Assembly (NCBI RefSeq): GCF_019278525.1
Contig: NZ_CP058986.1
Span: 1,364,001-1,428,000, forward strand
Origin: Polaribacter sp. HaHaR_3_91
Lineage (GTDB): Bacteria; Bacteroidota; Bacteroidia; Flavobacteriales; Flavobacteriaceae
Reading direction: 5' to 3'
DNA length: 64,000 nt
How positions within the stretch are numbered: the first letter of the stretch is position 1; every line of letters begins with the position of its first letter. The notes below the pieces were generated by a model, which was not told where the DNA came from, made no database searches, and worked only from the letters and a program-made list of their open reading frames with translations. Shown in pieces: positions 49,043 to 58,402 of the stretch. A program made the translations under genes and the position numbers.

Positions 49043-50416
49043 TTAACTTTTTTTCTCGTTTTCTCTATCTTTAAACCATTGATCGAAACTTTTCTCTGGG
49101 CCCAAAGGTAAATCTCTGGTATGCCCCCAAACATTTGGTTTGGAGTTAATCATTGCTTTTGGTAAGTTTCTTAAAGACCAACGTGCAATTTTACCGACAG
49201 TTTCAAAACGATTAGGGTGTGCAAAAATATTTCCCATTGCCTTCATAGCTTGCTTTTTAACAAACGGTTGAGGTGTTTCTTTGGTGATTATTTGTCGCCA
49301 TTTATACAACTGCGAATGAATATCTATTTTTACAGGGCACACATCGGAACAAGAACCACATAAGGTGGATGCAAACGGAAGTGTACTGTGTTTTGTTAAA
49401 TCTTTTCCTGGTGATAAAATAGAACCAATTGGTCCTGGAATGGTAGCATCATAACTATGGCCGCCACTTCTTCTGTAAATAGGGCAGGTGTTCATACAAG
49501 CACCACAACGAATACAGTGTAAAGAGGCTCTAAAATCGGGTCTACTTAATTGTTCAGATCGTCCGTTGTCTACAATTACAATGTGCATTTTTGCACCTTT
49601 TCTTGGTTTTTTAAAGTGAGATGAATAGGTGGTTATTGGTTGTCCGGTTGCAGACCTTGCCAATAATCTTAAAAATACACCTAAGTGTTCTTGCTTTGGT
49701 ATTATTTTTTCTACACCCATACAAGCAATATGTACAGGAGCTAAATGTGCGCCCATATCAGCATTTCCCTCGTTGGTACAAACTACAAAGCCACCAGTTT
49801 CTGCAACAGCAAAGTTAACACCTGTAAGAGCTGCATCTGCTTGAATAAATTTGGTTCGTAAGTGTTTTCTTGCTTCACCAGTTAGGTATTGTGGGGCTCC
49901 ATCGCAAGGTTTTGTGCCTAAATGTTCTTGAAACAATTCATCTACTTCATGCCTGTTTTTATGTATGGCAGGCAATACAATATGACTTGGTGTTTCTTTT
50001 GCTAATTGTACTATGCGTTCTCCTAAATCGGTATCTATTACCTCAATTCCATCTGCCTCCAAAGTTGGATTTAAATGACATTCTTCGGTTAACATCGATT
50101 TACTTTTTACAATTTTTTTAGCATTATTGTCTTTAAGAATTTGAAGTACAATTTTATTGTGTTCTTCTGCATTTGCAGCCCAATGAACTTCTACACCGTT
50201 CTTTTTGGCATTTTCTTCGAACTGAATTAAATAGTTGTCCAAGTTGGACAGCATGTGAGCTTTAATTCCATGGCCTAGGTTTCTTAGTTCTTCCCAACCT
50301 TTTACATTATGAACAGATAGATCTCTTTTATGACGGACAAACCACAAGGCTTTGTCGTGCCAATCAACCCTTTTTTCATCTTTATTAAAAATACTTGCTA
50401 ATTTAGAATGACTCAT
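49043..50416 (-). CDS. lutB: Lactate utilisation iron-sulfur protein LutB
   Basis: The 457-aa protein combines an N-terminal LUD-type domain (about 60-290) and a C-terminal ferredoxin-like part with two CxxCxxC sets: CIRCGACMNTCP near 307 and CGSCSDVCPVKIDI near 355, each binding a 4Fe-4S cluster. It passes electrons in the LutABC lactate dehydrogenase complex. Order lutA-lutB-lutC is conserved, with 11 and 3 nt gaps. Confidence 0.93.
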   Translation of the reverse strand: MSHSKLASIFNKDEKRVDWHDKALWFVRHKRDLSVHNVKGWEELRNLGHGIKAHMLSNLDNYLIQFEENAKKNGVEVHWAANAEEHNKIVLQILKDNNAKKIVKSKSMLTEECHLNPTLEADGIEVIDTDLGERIVQLAKETPSHIVLPAIHKNRHEVDELFQEHLGTKPCDGAPQYLTGEARKHLRTKFIQADAALTGVNFAVAETGGFVVCTNEGNADMGAHLAPVHIACMGVEKIIPKQEHLGVFLRLLARSATGQPITTYSSHFKKPRKGAKMHIVIVDNGRSEQLSRPDFRASLHCIRCGACMNTCPIYRRSGGHSYDATIPGPIGSILSPGKDLTKHSTLPFASTLCGSCSDVCPVKIDIHSQLYKWRQIITKETPQPFVKKQAMKAMGNIFAHPNRFETVGKIARWSLRNLPKAMINSKPNVWGHTRDLPLGPEKSFDQWFKDRENEKKS

Positions 50417-50427
50417 TTTATAGTATT

Positions 50428-51165
50428 TTATAGGTTGCTATTTAAAATTTCTGCGATGTGCAAAACTTTTAAAGGTTGTTTGTTTCTATTAATTAATCCT
50501 TCTAAATGCATTAAGCAAGAAGTGTCTGTAGCAGTAATTACTTCTGCACCACTTTCTAAATGGTCTTTAATTTTGTCTTTTCCCATTTTAACAGAAACGG
50601 CCTCTTCTGTAACTGCAAAGGTGCCTCCAAAACCACAACATTCGTCGCTTCTTTTTAAGGTGACTAATTCTGCTCCTTTTACTTCTTGTAACAATTCTTC
50701 TATATAAGAATATTTTTTACCAACCACTTCCGAGCAAGAACCTAAACGCAAACCTCTTAATCCATGGCAACTTTTATGAACGCCAATTTTGTGAGAAAAA
50801 GTAGCACCTACGTCTTTAATTTTTAAGATATTTAAAATAAAATCGCACAATTCATATACATTGTCTCTTACTTTTGTAACTTCCGTTGTTTGAGGAATGA
50901 TATTGTAGTGTTTTTTTACATGATATGCACAACTTCCAGACGGAGTAACAATATAATCGAACTCTTTAAAATTGTCTACAAAGTTATTACATGCACCAAC
51001 AGATTCATATTCGTAACCTGAGTTTGCCATAGGTTGACCACAACAGGTTTGCCCTGACGGATATCCAACATCAACATTTAATTTTTCTAAAAGTTCTATA
51101 GTTGCAATTCCAACTTGTGGGTATAACTGATTAATGTAACAGGGGATAAATAGACCTACTTTCAT
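50428..51165 (-). CDS. lutA: Lactate utilisation protein LutA (CCG-domain oxidoreductase)
   Basis: The 245-aa protein has two cysteine-rich CCG domains: CCGQPMANSGY near 41 and CCGFGGTF near 177, as in GlpC/HdrB proteins and LutA. It starts MKVGLFIPCYINQLYPQVG. It is the first gene of the lut unit; its 253-bp upstream spacer to the AraC gene holds no clear -7/-33 pair by eye. Confidence 0.92.
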   Translation of the reverse strand: MKVGLFIPCYINQLYPQVGIATIELLEKLNVDVGYPSGQTCCGQPMANSGYEYESVGACNNFVDNFKEFDYIVTPSGSCAYHVKKHYNIIPQTTEVTKVRDNVYELCDFILNILKIKDVGATFSHKIGVHKSCHGLRGLRLGSCSEVVGKKYSYIEELLQEVKGAELVTLKRSDECCGFGGTFAVTEEAVSVKMGKDKIKDHLESGAEVITATDTSCLMHLEGLINRNKQPLKVLHIAEILNSNL

Positions 51166-51418
51166 GTGGAAATGATATTAATATTTATAGATACAATAGT
51201 ACAAAAACTGATTATTGGAGTCTTCCTAAATTTTGACCATTAATGATACTTATTTTGCCTTATTATTTAGATTGATATCAGATAAAGCAAATAAAAGCAT
51301 AAATATTTAAGTTTTTATCTAGGATTAACTAGATAAAAAGAGAGGGTTTTTCCTTTTAAATTTAATGTTTAACACTATATATTGTAAAAGCTAATGAAAT
51401 AACGTTAGCACTAATTAA

Positions 51419-52297
51419 TTACTGCCCGGAAATTTTGGATCTATACTTTTTTAAATAGTTAGAAGGAGTGGCATTCATCACTATTTTAAATTGACGATTA
51501 AAATTAGATATATTTTTAAAGCCAGATTCATAACAAATTCCGGCAATATTAAATTTGTCTTCCATTAACATTTTACAAGCGTATCCTATTCTTATTTCTG
51601 TAACGTATCTAGAGAACGTTTTTTTATTTATACGTTTAAAATAGCGACTAAAAGCAGCTGTATTCATGTTAGCAATAGAAGCAGCGGTTTCTAAATTAAT
51701 TTCTTTATTGAAGTTTTTAAATATGTAAGCTTGTACTTTATCTTGTATATCACTTTTAGTAGATTTAAAAGAATTAACAAACCCATCACTGGCTAATTTT
51801 TTTGTAGATGTGTGTTTTGCTAGTTTATCTAATATAATTAAAAATGAGATTGTTTTATTAAATCCTTCTAAATCAAGCATTTTTTTAATATCGGTGATAA
51901 GGCTAGTATCTACATTTAAGAACTTTATACCATACTTAGCTCTTTCAAAAAGGGCTAATATATGCTTCATTTCTGAAGCTTCAAAAAATGAATCTCCCAA
52001 ATAGTTTTGCTTAAAATGAATCGCAATAGCTTTTACTAATTTGGTGGCGTTTTGATTAAAATAATCATCACTATTCACCCACATGTGAGGTAGGTTTTTA
52101 CCAATTAGGATTACATCTCCAACATTAAACTTTTCAATACTATCACCAATGAAACAAGTACCTTCACTTTTTAAGATCACCACTAATTCGAATTCGGCAT
52201 GATAATGCCATATTTTTAAAAAATAAGGGTATTCATTTACTTTTGTAGTTAAAGAGCTATTACTAATACTGCTTCTATCTAAGCGGTGTAATTTCAT
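51419..52297 (-). CDS. AraC family transcriptional regulator
   Basis: The 292-aa protein has a cupin-like sensor domain (about 1-150, with WHYHAEFELVVIL and GDVILIGKNLPHMW) and two C-terminal HTH motifs (ETAASIANMNTAAFSRYFKR near 200; IAGICYESGFKNISNFNRQFK near 250). This sugar-responsive layout suits control of the adjacent fucP-lldD, aldA and lut genes, in whose middle it lies. It is separated from lldD by a terminator, so it has its own transcript. Effector unknown. Confidence 0.87.
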   Translation of the reverse strand: MKLHRLDRSSISNSSLTTKVNEYPYFLKIWHYHAEFELVVILKSEGTCFIGDSIEKFNVGDVILIGKNLPHMWVNSDDYFNQNATKLVKAIAIHFKQNYLGDSFFEASEMKHILALFERAKYGIKFLNVDTSLITDIKKMLDLEGFNKTISFLIILDKLAKHTSTKKLASDGFVNSFKSTKSDIQDKVQAYIFKNFNKEINLETAASIANMNTAAFSRYFKRINKKTFSRYVTEIRIGYACKMLMEDKFNIAGICYESGFKNISNFNRQFKIVMNATPSNYLKKYRSKISGQ

Positions 52298-52314
52298 GAA
52301 AAAAATATTTTGTA

Positions 52315-52362
52315 TAAAAAAACAGAAATTTAATACCCTAATAAAGGTACTAAATTTCTGTT
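52315..52362 (-). terminator. Terminator of fucP-lldD
   Basis: On the minus strand AACAGAAATTTAGTACC pairs with GGTATTAAATTTCTGTT (one G-T) around an 8-nt loop and runs into seven T's, 54 nt after the lldD stop. Confidence 0.85.
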
Positions 52363-52415
52363 ATAATTAAAAAAATAAAATATTAGTATAAGAAAAATGT
52401 AGTCATTATTGTTTG

Positions 52416-53564
52416 CTATTTTATTAAATGGTTCGGCAAGTTTTTAACATGTTCGCAGCATAATTGCTCCATAACTTGCTGAAATTCTCGTTTCATTAAA
52501 GAAATGGTATGGTTACCACCTTCTTTTCCTAATGCACCAACACCATACATAAAACTACGTCCCATAAATGTAAATTCTGCTCCGTTAGCCATCGCTCTTG
52601 CAATATCTGGACCTCCACGCAGGCCTGAATCGACCATTATTTTTATTTCATTCTTAAACTTTTTAGCCAAATGCGTCATTGGTACAATAGAAGATTGACC
52701 AGCGTCTAGTTGCCTTCCTCCATGATTAGATACAATTAATCCATCTACACCTAAGTTAATGGCTTTTTGTGCATCCATTTCATTTACAACACCTTTTATG
52801 ACTAATTTACCTTTCCATTGGTCTCTTATAGAAGCAATTCGGTCTTCATTTAATCGACCTGAAAAAGTTACATCCATAAATTCACCTAATTTTTTTAAAT
52901 TTAATCCTTTAGGCATATACTTTTCCATGGTTTTAAAAGCAGGTTGTCCATGAATTAAAGTCTGTATAGCCCAATCTGGTTTTTTAAATACTTCAAGAAT
53001 ATTTTTTACACTCATAGATGGAGGCATTGCTAAGCCGTTTCTAACATCTCTTGGTCTATAACCAAATGTAGGTACATCTGCTAAAATAACTAAGACATCT
53101 GTTCCTGCATTTGCAGCTCTATCTAACAAATCTCTTTTAACACTTTCTTCTGCAGGATGGTATAATTGAAACCAAGATTTTCCTTCTGTTAATTCTGCTA
53201 CGCGCTCAATACTAGAAGTAGTAACAGTACTTAAGATAAAAGGAACATTATGATCAAAGGCTGCTTTTGCTAAAATTTCTGGAGAATTTGGCCACATTAG
53301 CCCTTGAAGTCCAACTGGTGAAATTCCAAAAGGGGCATCATATTCATGACCAAATAATTCTGTTTTTAAATTAGATTTATCAAACTTTGATAAATATTGA
53401 GGCATTAACTCTATTTTCTGAAGGTCAGTACGATTTTTATCTAAATTAATATCTTCGTTACATCCACCATCTAAATACTCAAAAGCAAATTTTGGCATTT
53501 TAACCATTGCTCTTTTTCTTAAATCTGTTACAGAAGGATATTTAGGGTTTATTTTTATTTCCAT
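52416..53564 (-). CDS. FMN-dependent alpha-hydroxy acid dehydrogenase (L-lactate type)
   Basis: The 382-aa enzyme of the LldD/lactate oxidase family oxidises 2-hydroxy acids with FMN. It starts near YPSVTDLRKRAMVKMPKFAFEYLDGG, has the catalytic His-Arg in VSNHGGRQLD (about 275) and the FMN-phosphate loop GLRGGPDIARAMANGAEF. It is 4 nt behind fucP, so the pair is translated together. With aldA it suits L-lactaldehyde to lactate to pyruvate conversion. LutABC would be a second route. Confidence 0.9.
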   Translation of the reverse strand: MEIKINPKYPSVTDLRKRAMVKMPKFAFEYLDGGCNEDINLDKNRTDLQKIELMPQYLSKFDKSNLKTELFGHEYDAPFGISPVGLQGLMWPNSPEILAKAAFDHNVPFILSTVTTSSIERVAELTEGKSWFQLYHPAEESVKRDLLDRAANAGTDVLVILADVPTFGYRPRDVRNGLAMPPSMSVKNILEVFKKPDWAIQTLIHGQPAFKTMEKYMPKGLNLKKLGEFMDVTFSGRLNEDRIASIRDQWKGKLVIKGVVNEMDAQKAINLGVDGLIVSNHGGRQLDAGQSSIVPMTHLAKKFKNEIKIMVDSGLRGGPDIARAMANGAEFTFMGRSFMYGVGALGKEGGNHTISLMKREFQQVMEQLCCEHVKNLPNHLIK

Positions 53565-53568
53565 TTTT

Positions 53569-54867
53569 TTATTTATAAATTTTCATTGTTCTGTATCCAT
53601 AAAGTGCTATAAAACAGAAACAGATAAAAGGTAAAATAAATGAAAAGTTGACTCCCGTAAATGGACCAATTTTTTCCATATCTATCATTGAACCTTGTAA
53701 TATTGGCATTAAAGCGCCACCTACAATTGCCATAACCAAACCTGCAGCTCCAAGAGCCGAATCCTCTTCACTTAATCCGTCTAAAGCAATTCCGTAAATT
53801 GTAGGGAACATTAAAGACATAAATGCTGAGGTTGCAACTAGCATATATAAACCAGCCATTCCTTCAATTAAAATAACTCCGGCAGTGGTAACCATTGCAC
53901 CAAGTGCGAAAATCATTAGTAGTTTTTTTGCGTTGATGTATTTCATCATAAAAGTACTTATAAACCTACTTCCTAAGAAAATAGACATGGCAACAATATT
54001 AAAGTTTTGCGCTGTAGATTTAGGGATTCCTAAGTTTCCGGCATACTGGATAATAAATGTCCAACACATAATTTGTGCTGCTACATAAAACATTTGTGCT
54101 AAAACACCTTCTTTGTATTTTCCGTTTTTAAACAATCTTTTAAAAGAATCTGCGGCACTAGAGTACGTTGCATTAGTGTTTCTTTTAGGCATTTTAGTAA
54201 CTGCAATTAAAACCAACATTGCTATTACAACAAAACCTAATATTACATATGGATTTCTAATAATAGCTAAATCGTGTGTTCTAATAATTGCTTTTTGAGC
54301 TTCATCTAGTGTACTAAAAATTAACTCACCTGCTTCATTTCTTTTATCAGAATCTAAAGCGACCAAAATAAATTTAGATGCTACAAACATTCCGAATAAA
54401 GACCCAATAGGATTAAAAGCTTGTGCTAAATTTAAACGTTGTGTAGCCGTTCTTTCATCACCCATAGAAAGGATATACGGATTTGCTGTGGTTTCTAAAA
54501 ACGCCAATCCGAATGTTAAAATATAAAGTGATCCTAAAAAGAAACCGAAGACTTCAAATTGCGCTGCCGGAAAAAATAATAAAGCTCCAATTGCGTATAA
54601 TGTTAATCCTAAAAGAATTCCTTTTTTATAGCTGTATTTTCTTACAAATAAAGCAGCAGGAATTGCCATTGTTGCGTACCCACCATAAAAGGCAAGTTGT
54701 ACTAAAGCAGCTTTTGCAGTAGATATTTCCATAACGGTACCAAACGCAGCAACCATGGGATTTGTAATATCATTGGCAAAACCCCAGAGTGAAAATAAAG
54801 AGGTAATGATGATGAAAGGAATTAAAACTTCCTTGGAAACTACGGGGATTTTTTTTGACTCAGCCAT
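53569..54867 (-). CDS. fucP: FucP-type sugar:H+ symporter (MFS)
   Basis: The 432-aa protein has twelve TM helices and the FucP family's first-helix signature LFSLWGFANDITNPMVAAF (about 19-38), including the Asp needed for proton coupling. Also present are GGYATMAIPAA and LETTANPYIL. FucP carries L-fucose; close relatives take other sugars, so specificity is inferred from the aldA/lldD context. A large hairpin separates it from aldA upstream. Confidence 0.82.
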   Translation of the reverse strand: MAESKKIPVVSKEVLIPFIIITSLFSLWGFANDITNPMVAAFGTVMEISTAKAALVQLAFYGGYATMAIPAALFVRKYSYKKGILLGLTLYAIGALLFFPAAQFEVFGFFLGSLYILTFGLAFLETTANPYILSMGDERTATQRLNLAQAFNPIGSLFGMFVASKFILVALDSDKRNEAGELIFSTLDEAQKAIIRTHDLAIIRNPYVILGFVVIAMLVLIAVTKMPKRNTNATYSSAADSFKRLFKNGKYKEGVLAQMFYVAAQIMCWTFIIQYAGNLGIPKSTAQNFNIVAMSIFLGSRFISTFMMKYINAKKLLMIFALGAMVTTAGVILIEGMAGLYMLVATSAFMSLMFPTIYGIALDGLSEEDSALGAAGLVMAIVGGALMPILQGSMIDMEKIGPFTGVNFSFILPFICFCFIALYGYRTMKIYK

Positions 54868-54890
54868 AAATAAAGTTTTGTTGTGTGTAT

Positions 54891-54950
54891 AAAAAAAGCA
54901 CTTTTAAAAGATCTATATTGGGGGGAGATCTTTAAATTAAAAGTGCTTTT
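54891..54950 (-). terminator. Long hairpin between aldA and fucP
   Basis: On the minus strand AAAAGCACTTTTAA pairs with TTAAAAGTGCTTTT and, inside, AAAGATCT pairs with AGATCTTT around CCCCCCAATAT; a T-run follows. It can end the aldA message or reduce read-through to fucP. Confidence 0.82.
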
Positions 54951-54966
54951 GTAATATTATGAAATA

Positions 54967-56406
54967 CTACCTATATTGAGCATAGATAACTTTTGTTTGT
55001 AAATATTCTTCCATTCCATGTTTACCATCTGCACCACCTAAACCAGATTTTTTCCAACCAGCGTGGAAACCTTGAATTGCTTCAAAATGCTCTCTGTTAA
55101 TGTACGTTTCTCCGTATTGTAATTCTTCTGCAGCATGCATTACTTTGTTAAAGTTTTCTGAGAATATAGATGATGTTAATCCAAATTCACAGTCATTTGC
55201 TAAAGCAATTGCTTCGTCAAGAGTACTAAATTTCATCACAGGTAAAACTGGTCCGAAAACTTCTTCTTGAATAATTTGCATGTTTTGAGTTACGTTGGTT
55301 AATAAAGTTGGTTGGTAAAAATAACCTTTATCAAATCCAGGAGTTCTAGTTCCTCCTACAACAACTTCTGCACCTTCTTTTTTAGCATATTCTACCATTT
55401 CAGAAACTTTATCCAATTGCGCTTTAGAAACCAAAGCACTCATATCTGGGTTATTCTCAGAAAAAGCATCTTCTACTTTTAAAGTTTTCATTTTTGCTGC
55501 AACCATATCTAAAAATTGATCATGTATAGACTCTTCTACATATAAACGTTCTGCACAGTTACATACTTGTCCGCTAAAGGTAATTCTAGAAGTAACAACA
55601 GCATTAACAGCCAATTCTAAATTAGCATCTGCACATACAATAGCTGGCGCTTTACCACCTAACTCTAAAGAAACTTTAGTAATGTTTTTAGATGCAGCTT
55701 CCATAACCATTTGACCAGCACCAACACTACCTGTTAAGCTAATAATACCAGTAATAGGACTTTTAGAAAGTGCATTACCAACAATACTACCTTTACCACA
55801 AACATAGTTTAATACACCTGCAGGAAGTTGTATTGCTTCTATTAATTTAGCAAATGCCATTACCGTATTTGGTGCAATAGAACTTGGGTTTATTACACAT
55901 GTATTTCCGGTAATTAAAGAACCAGCAACTTTTCTAGCCATTACAAAGAACGGAAAGTTCCAAGGCAAAATACCTACAGCAACACCAATAGGTGCTTTGT
56001 GTAAAAAGATATGCTCTTTAGCACGGTCACTTTGTATAATTTCTCCTTCTATTCTTCTTGCAAAACCTGCATAATAGTCAAAGTAATCTGCGGTAACATC
56101 AATTTCTACTTGTGCTAAACCCATTACTTTTGCTTGCTCTGCTGCTAACGTTTTTGCCAAGAAAATTCTATTCTCACGAATTACATTAGCCATTTTATTT
56201 AAATAGTTAGCTCTTTGAATTGCTGGAAGAGATTTCCATGCATGTTGAGAAGCTTGTGCTGCTTCTAAAGCTAATTGAGCATCCTTTACACTTCCAATAG
56301 GCATTAAAGCTAACACCTCTTCGGTACAAGGATTTAAAATTTCAATTACTTCTGTAGAGGTAGATTTTACAAATTTTCCGTTGATATACTGTTCAAATTG
56401 CTGCAT
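54967..56406 (-). CDS. aldA: Aldehyde dehydrogenase (lactaldehyde type)
   Basis: The 479-aa NAD(P)-dependent enzyme has catalytic C282 (GQVCNC), base E248 (LELGG) and GSVGAG in the cofactor domain. Residues NFPFFVMARKVAGSLITGNTC and the sequence in general resemble E. coli AldA (L-lactaldehyde/glycolaldehyde dehydrogenase). It is cytosolic. Lactaldehyde arises from fucose or rhamnose breakdown, matching the fucP and lactate genes downstream. The upstream 442-bp spacer holds a candidate -7 site. Confidence 0.88.
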   Translation of the reverse strand: MQQFEQYINGKFVKSTSTEVIEILNPCTEEVLALMPIGSVKDAQLALEAAQASQHAWKSLPAIQRANYLNKMANVIRENRIFLAKTLAAEQAKVMGLAQVEIDVTADYFDYYAGFARRIEGEIIQSDRAKEHIFLHKAPIGVAVGILPWNFPFFVMARKVAGSLITGNTCVINPSSIAPNTVMAFAKLIEAIQLPAGVLNYVCGKGSIVGNALSKSPITGIISLTGSVGAGQMVMEAASKNITKVSLELGGKAPAIVCADANLELAVNAVVTSRITFSGQVCNCAERLYVEESIHDQFLDMVAAKMKTLKVEDAFSENNPDMSALVSKAQLDKVSEMVEYAKKEGAEVVVGGTRTPGFDKGYFYQPTLLTNVTQNMQIIQEEVFGPVLPVMKFSTLDEAIALANDCEFGLTSSIFSENFNKVMHAAEELQYGETYINREHFEAIQGFHAGWKKSGLGGADGKHGMEEYLQTKVIYAQYR

Positions 56407-56848
56407 AAAATATTTTTTAGTTAATTGTTTTTATATTAAATGAAGTCAAAAAAATAAGATAATTTTTAAGCTTCTTCTGCTACTAACATATTGGTCATAA
56501 AAGACATTAAGCAAACTTATAAATATAACTGAGTAAAATTTTATCCATAATATGCAATAATATGTATAATTTAAACATAAGTATATTTAAAAAGGTGTAA
56601 TAACCCTATAATAATTACTTGTAGAGATGTTTTTTTGTGAATATTATAAAGTTGATTTTGTGTATGTTCTATGAATGTTTTTGTCTGAATTGTGTTTTTA
56701 GTTTAAATTAATATGTTACAATGTAATTCCAATTATTTATAGATAATAAAATGTGTCGAGATCATTTTTTTCTATTTTATTGATGATACTTATTCTAATT
56801 GAGAGCCTTCTTTTAAAATGTTTAATTGTTTAGTAACTATCAATTTTC
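56407..56848 (+). other. 442-bp spacer upstream of aldA
   Basis: No frame or RNA gene was found. On the minus strand TAAGTTTG (56512-56519) is a -7 match about 105 nt before aldA, without a clear -33. The rest is AT-rich, with no obvious operator repeats and no strong terminator for the upstream nucleotidyltransferase gene. Confidence 0.5.
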
Positions 56849-57727
56849 TTATATAGAAGTCCAATCTAAGGTAGCATAATGGTTTTTTAGATATGCTTTT
56901 ACAATCGCAATATCATCTTTAGAAGATAAATCTGGTACGTGTTCCGAAAGCGGAATTCCTACAACTTTATTTATAGTTTCTGTAATGTAATTTAAAAGAG
57001 AGCTTTGCATTTCTTTTTCATTTCTAATAGGGTGCACGGGACAATTTTTTAAAAATGGATAAAATTCTTTGCCATCAAATTTAAAAATATTCATACTCAC
57101 TCTTAGCTTTCCGTCTCTGTCATAAAAATTAGGCACCTCTTCTTTCGAAGGTTTTTCAAGAATGTTGATGAGGTTATTTTCAGCATCTAATTTTGTCAAT
57201 GCAAATTTAGAAATTCGTTCTAACGGAAATTCTAAAGCATCTCTATTATAACTTATAAAAGCATTTTTGTGTTCAGTTTTTCTTAATGTATAAAGTGCTT
57301 CTGTAGAGTATAAATTATCGCTATTACAAACCGTATAAAATTGATTATTCAATTGGGGAAATTGTTCTACAGCTTGTAAAAGTGCGTCTGCAGTACCAAA
57401 AGGTTTTTCTCTGTTTTTAGGAACATACTGTATTGGAAAAGAAATGTTTAATCCGTTAAAATCGTTATTTTTATCTTTACTACCGTAGAACTCTTTAAAC
57501 AAACCTCCTTTTTCATTGATAACAATATAGATGTTTTTGTAACCCGCTTTTTTTGCATTATATAACAGATAATCTAATACCGGTCTCCCTGTTTTATCTA
57601 AGCTAATTAAACTTTTACTTCTGTTGTTAGCTTGTGCAGTTTCAATAGAATCTATGGTTTTAGAAGTTGCTGGTTTCTTCATTCTAGAAGAGGCTCCGCC
57701 AGCTAATATTATCAAGTTATTGTGCAT
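56849..57727 (-). CDS. Sugar-phosphate nucleotidyltransferase family protein
   Basis: The 292-aa protein begins with the nucleotide-binding loop LAGGASSRMKK, then has a sugar-1-phosphate-type continuation (PVLDYLLYNAKKAGYKNIYIVIN; FGTADALLQAV; YTVCNSDNLYS with the Asp of the metal site). This is the GlmU/RfbA-like nucleotidyltransferase fold without an acyltransferase domain. Product not known; nearby genes do not help. An odd insert at about 15-35 (KPATSKTIDSIETAQANNRS) lengthens the loop. Confidence 0.78.
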   Translation of the reverse strand: MHNNLIILAGGASSRMKKPATSKTIDSIETAQANNRSKSLISLDKTGRPVLDYLLYNAKKAGYKNIYIVINEKGGLFKEFYGSKDKNNDFNGLNISFPIQYVPKNREKPFGTADALLQAVEQFPQLNNQFYTVCNSDNLYSTEALYTLRKTEHKNAFISYNRDALEFPLERISKFALTKLDAENNLINILEKPSKEEVPNFYDRDGKLRVSMNIFKFDGKEFYPFLKNCPVHPIRNEKEMQSSLLNYITETINKVVGIPLSEHVPDLSSKDDIAIVKAYLKNHYATLDWTSI

Positions 57728-57797
57728 GTAAATTATTGGTTTTCTTTTTTGACTTTTTAAAAGTAATCAATTCAAGTTAAAATTGTATTTTTATTTC

Positions 57798-58400
57798 ATG
57801 GATTTATTTTCTTCAGAAACAATACAAAATATTTTACCTTATGATGGAGTTACAAATTATCACGGAATAATTCTGGATAAAAAACAATGTGCGTTTTATT
57901 ATCAGAAATTAATGGAAACCATTAACTTTAAAAATGATGAAGCAATTATTTTTGGTAAAAAGATATTGACCAAAAGAAAAGTAGCTTGGTACGGAGAGTC
58001 TGAATATTCGTATACCTATTCTAAGATAACAAAAACCGCCAATATTTTTACAAAAGAATTGTTAGCTCTTAAAGAAATCGTAGAGCAGGAGAGTGGTGAA
58101 ACGTATAATTCTTGCTTGTTAAATTTATACCATTCTGGTGATGAAGGAATGGCGTATCATTCCGATGGAGAAAAAATGCTAAAGGAAAACGGAGCTATTG
58201 CTTCTTTATCTTTAGGAGCAGATCGTAAGTTTTCTTTTAAACACAAAGAGAACAAACAAAGAATAGATATTATTCTAGAAAAAGGGAGTTTATTGGTTAT
58301 GAAAAAAGGAACACAAACCAATTGGCTACACAGATTACCACCAACCAAAAAGGTAAATTCACCTAGAATTAATTTAACTTTTAGAACAATAGAATTGTAA
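57798..58400 (+). CDS. alkB: AlkB-like alpha-ketoglutarate-dependent dioxygenase
   Basis: AlkB oxidatively removes alkyl groups from DNA/RNA bases. The 200-aa form (start ATG at 57798; a TTG five codons upstream is less likely) has the Fe(II) triad H121-x-D123 (YHSDGE) and H178 (WLHRLP), and the 2-oxoglutarate-binding pair R190 and R196 (RINLTFR). The nucleotide-recognition lid RKVAWYGESEYSYTYS is like plant and human ALKBH2/3. Single gene, divergent from the nucleotidyltransferase. Confidence 0.9.
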   Translation: MDLFSSETIQNILPYDGVTNYHGIILDKKQCAFYYQKLMETINFKNDEAIIFGKKILTKRKVAWYGESEYSYTYSKITKTANIFTKELLALKEIVEQESGETYNSCLLNLYHSGDEGMAYHSDGEKMLKENGAIASLSLGADRKFSFKHKENKQRIDIILEKGSLLVMKKGTQTNWLHRLPPTKKVNSPRINLTFRTIEL

Positions 58401-58402
58401 TA

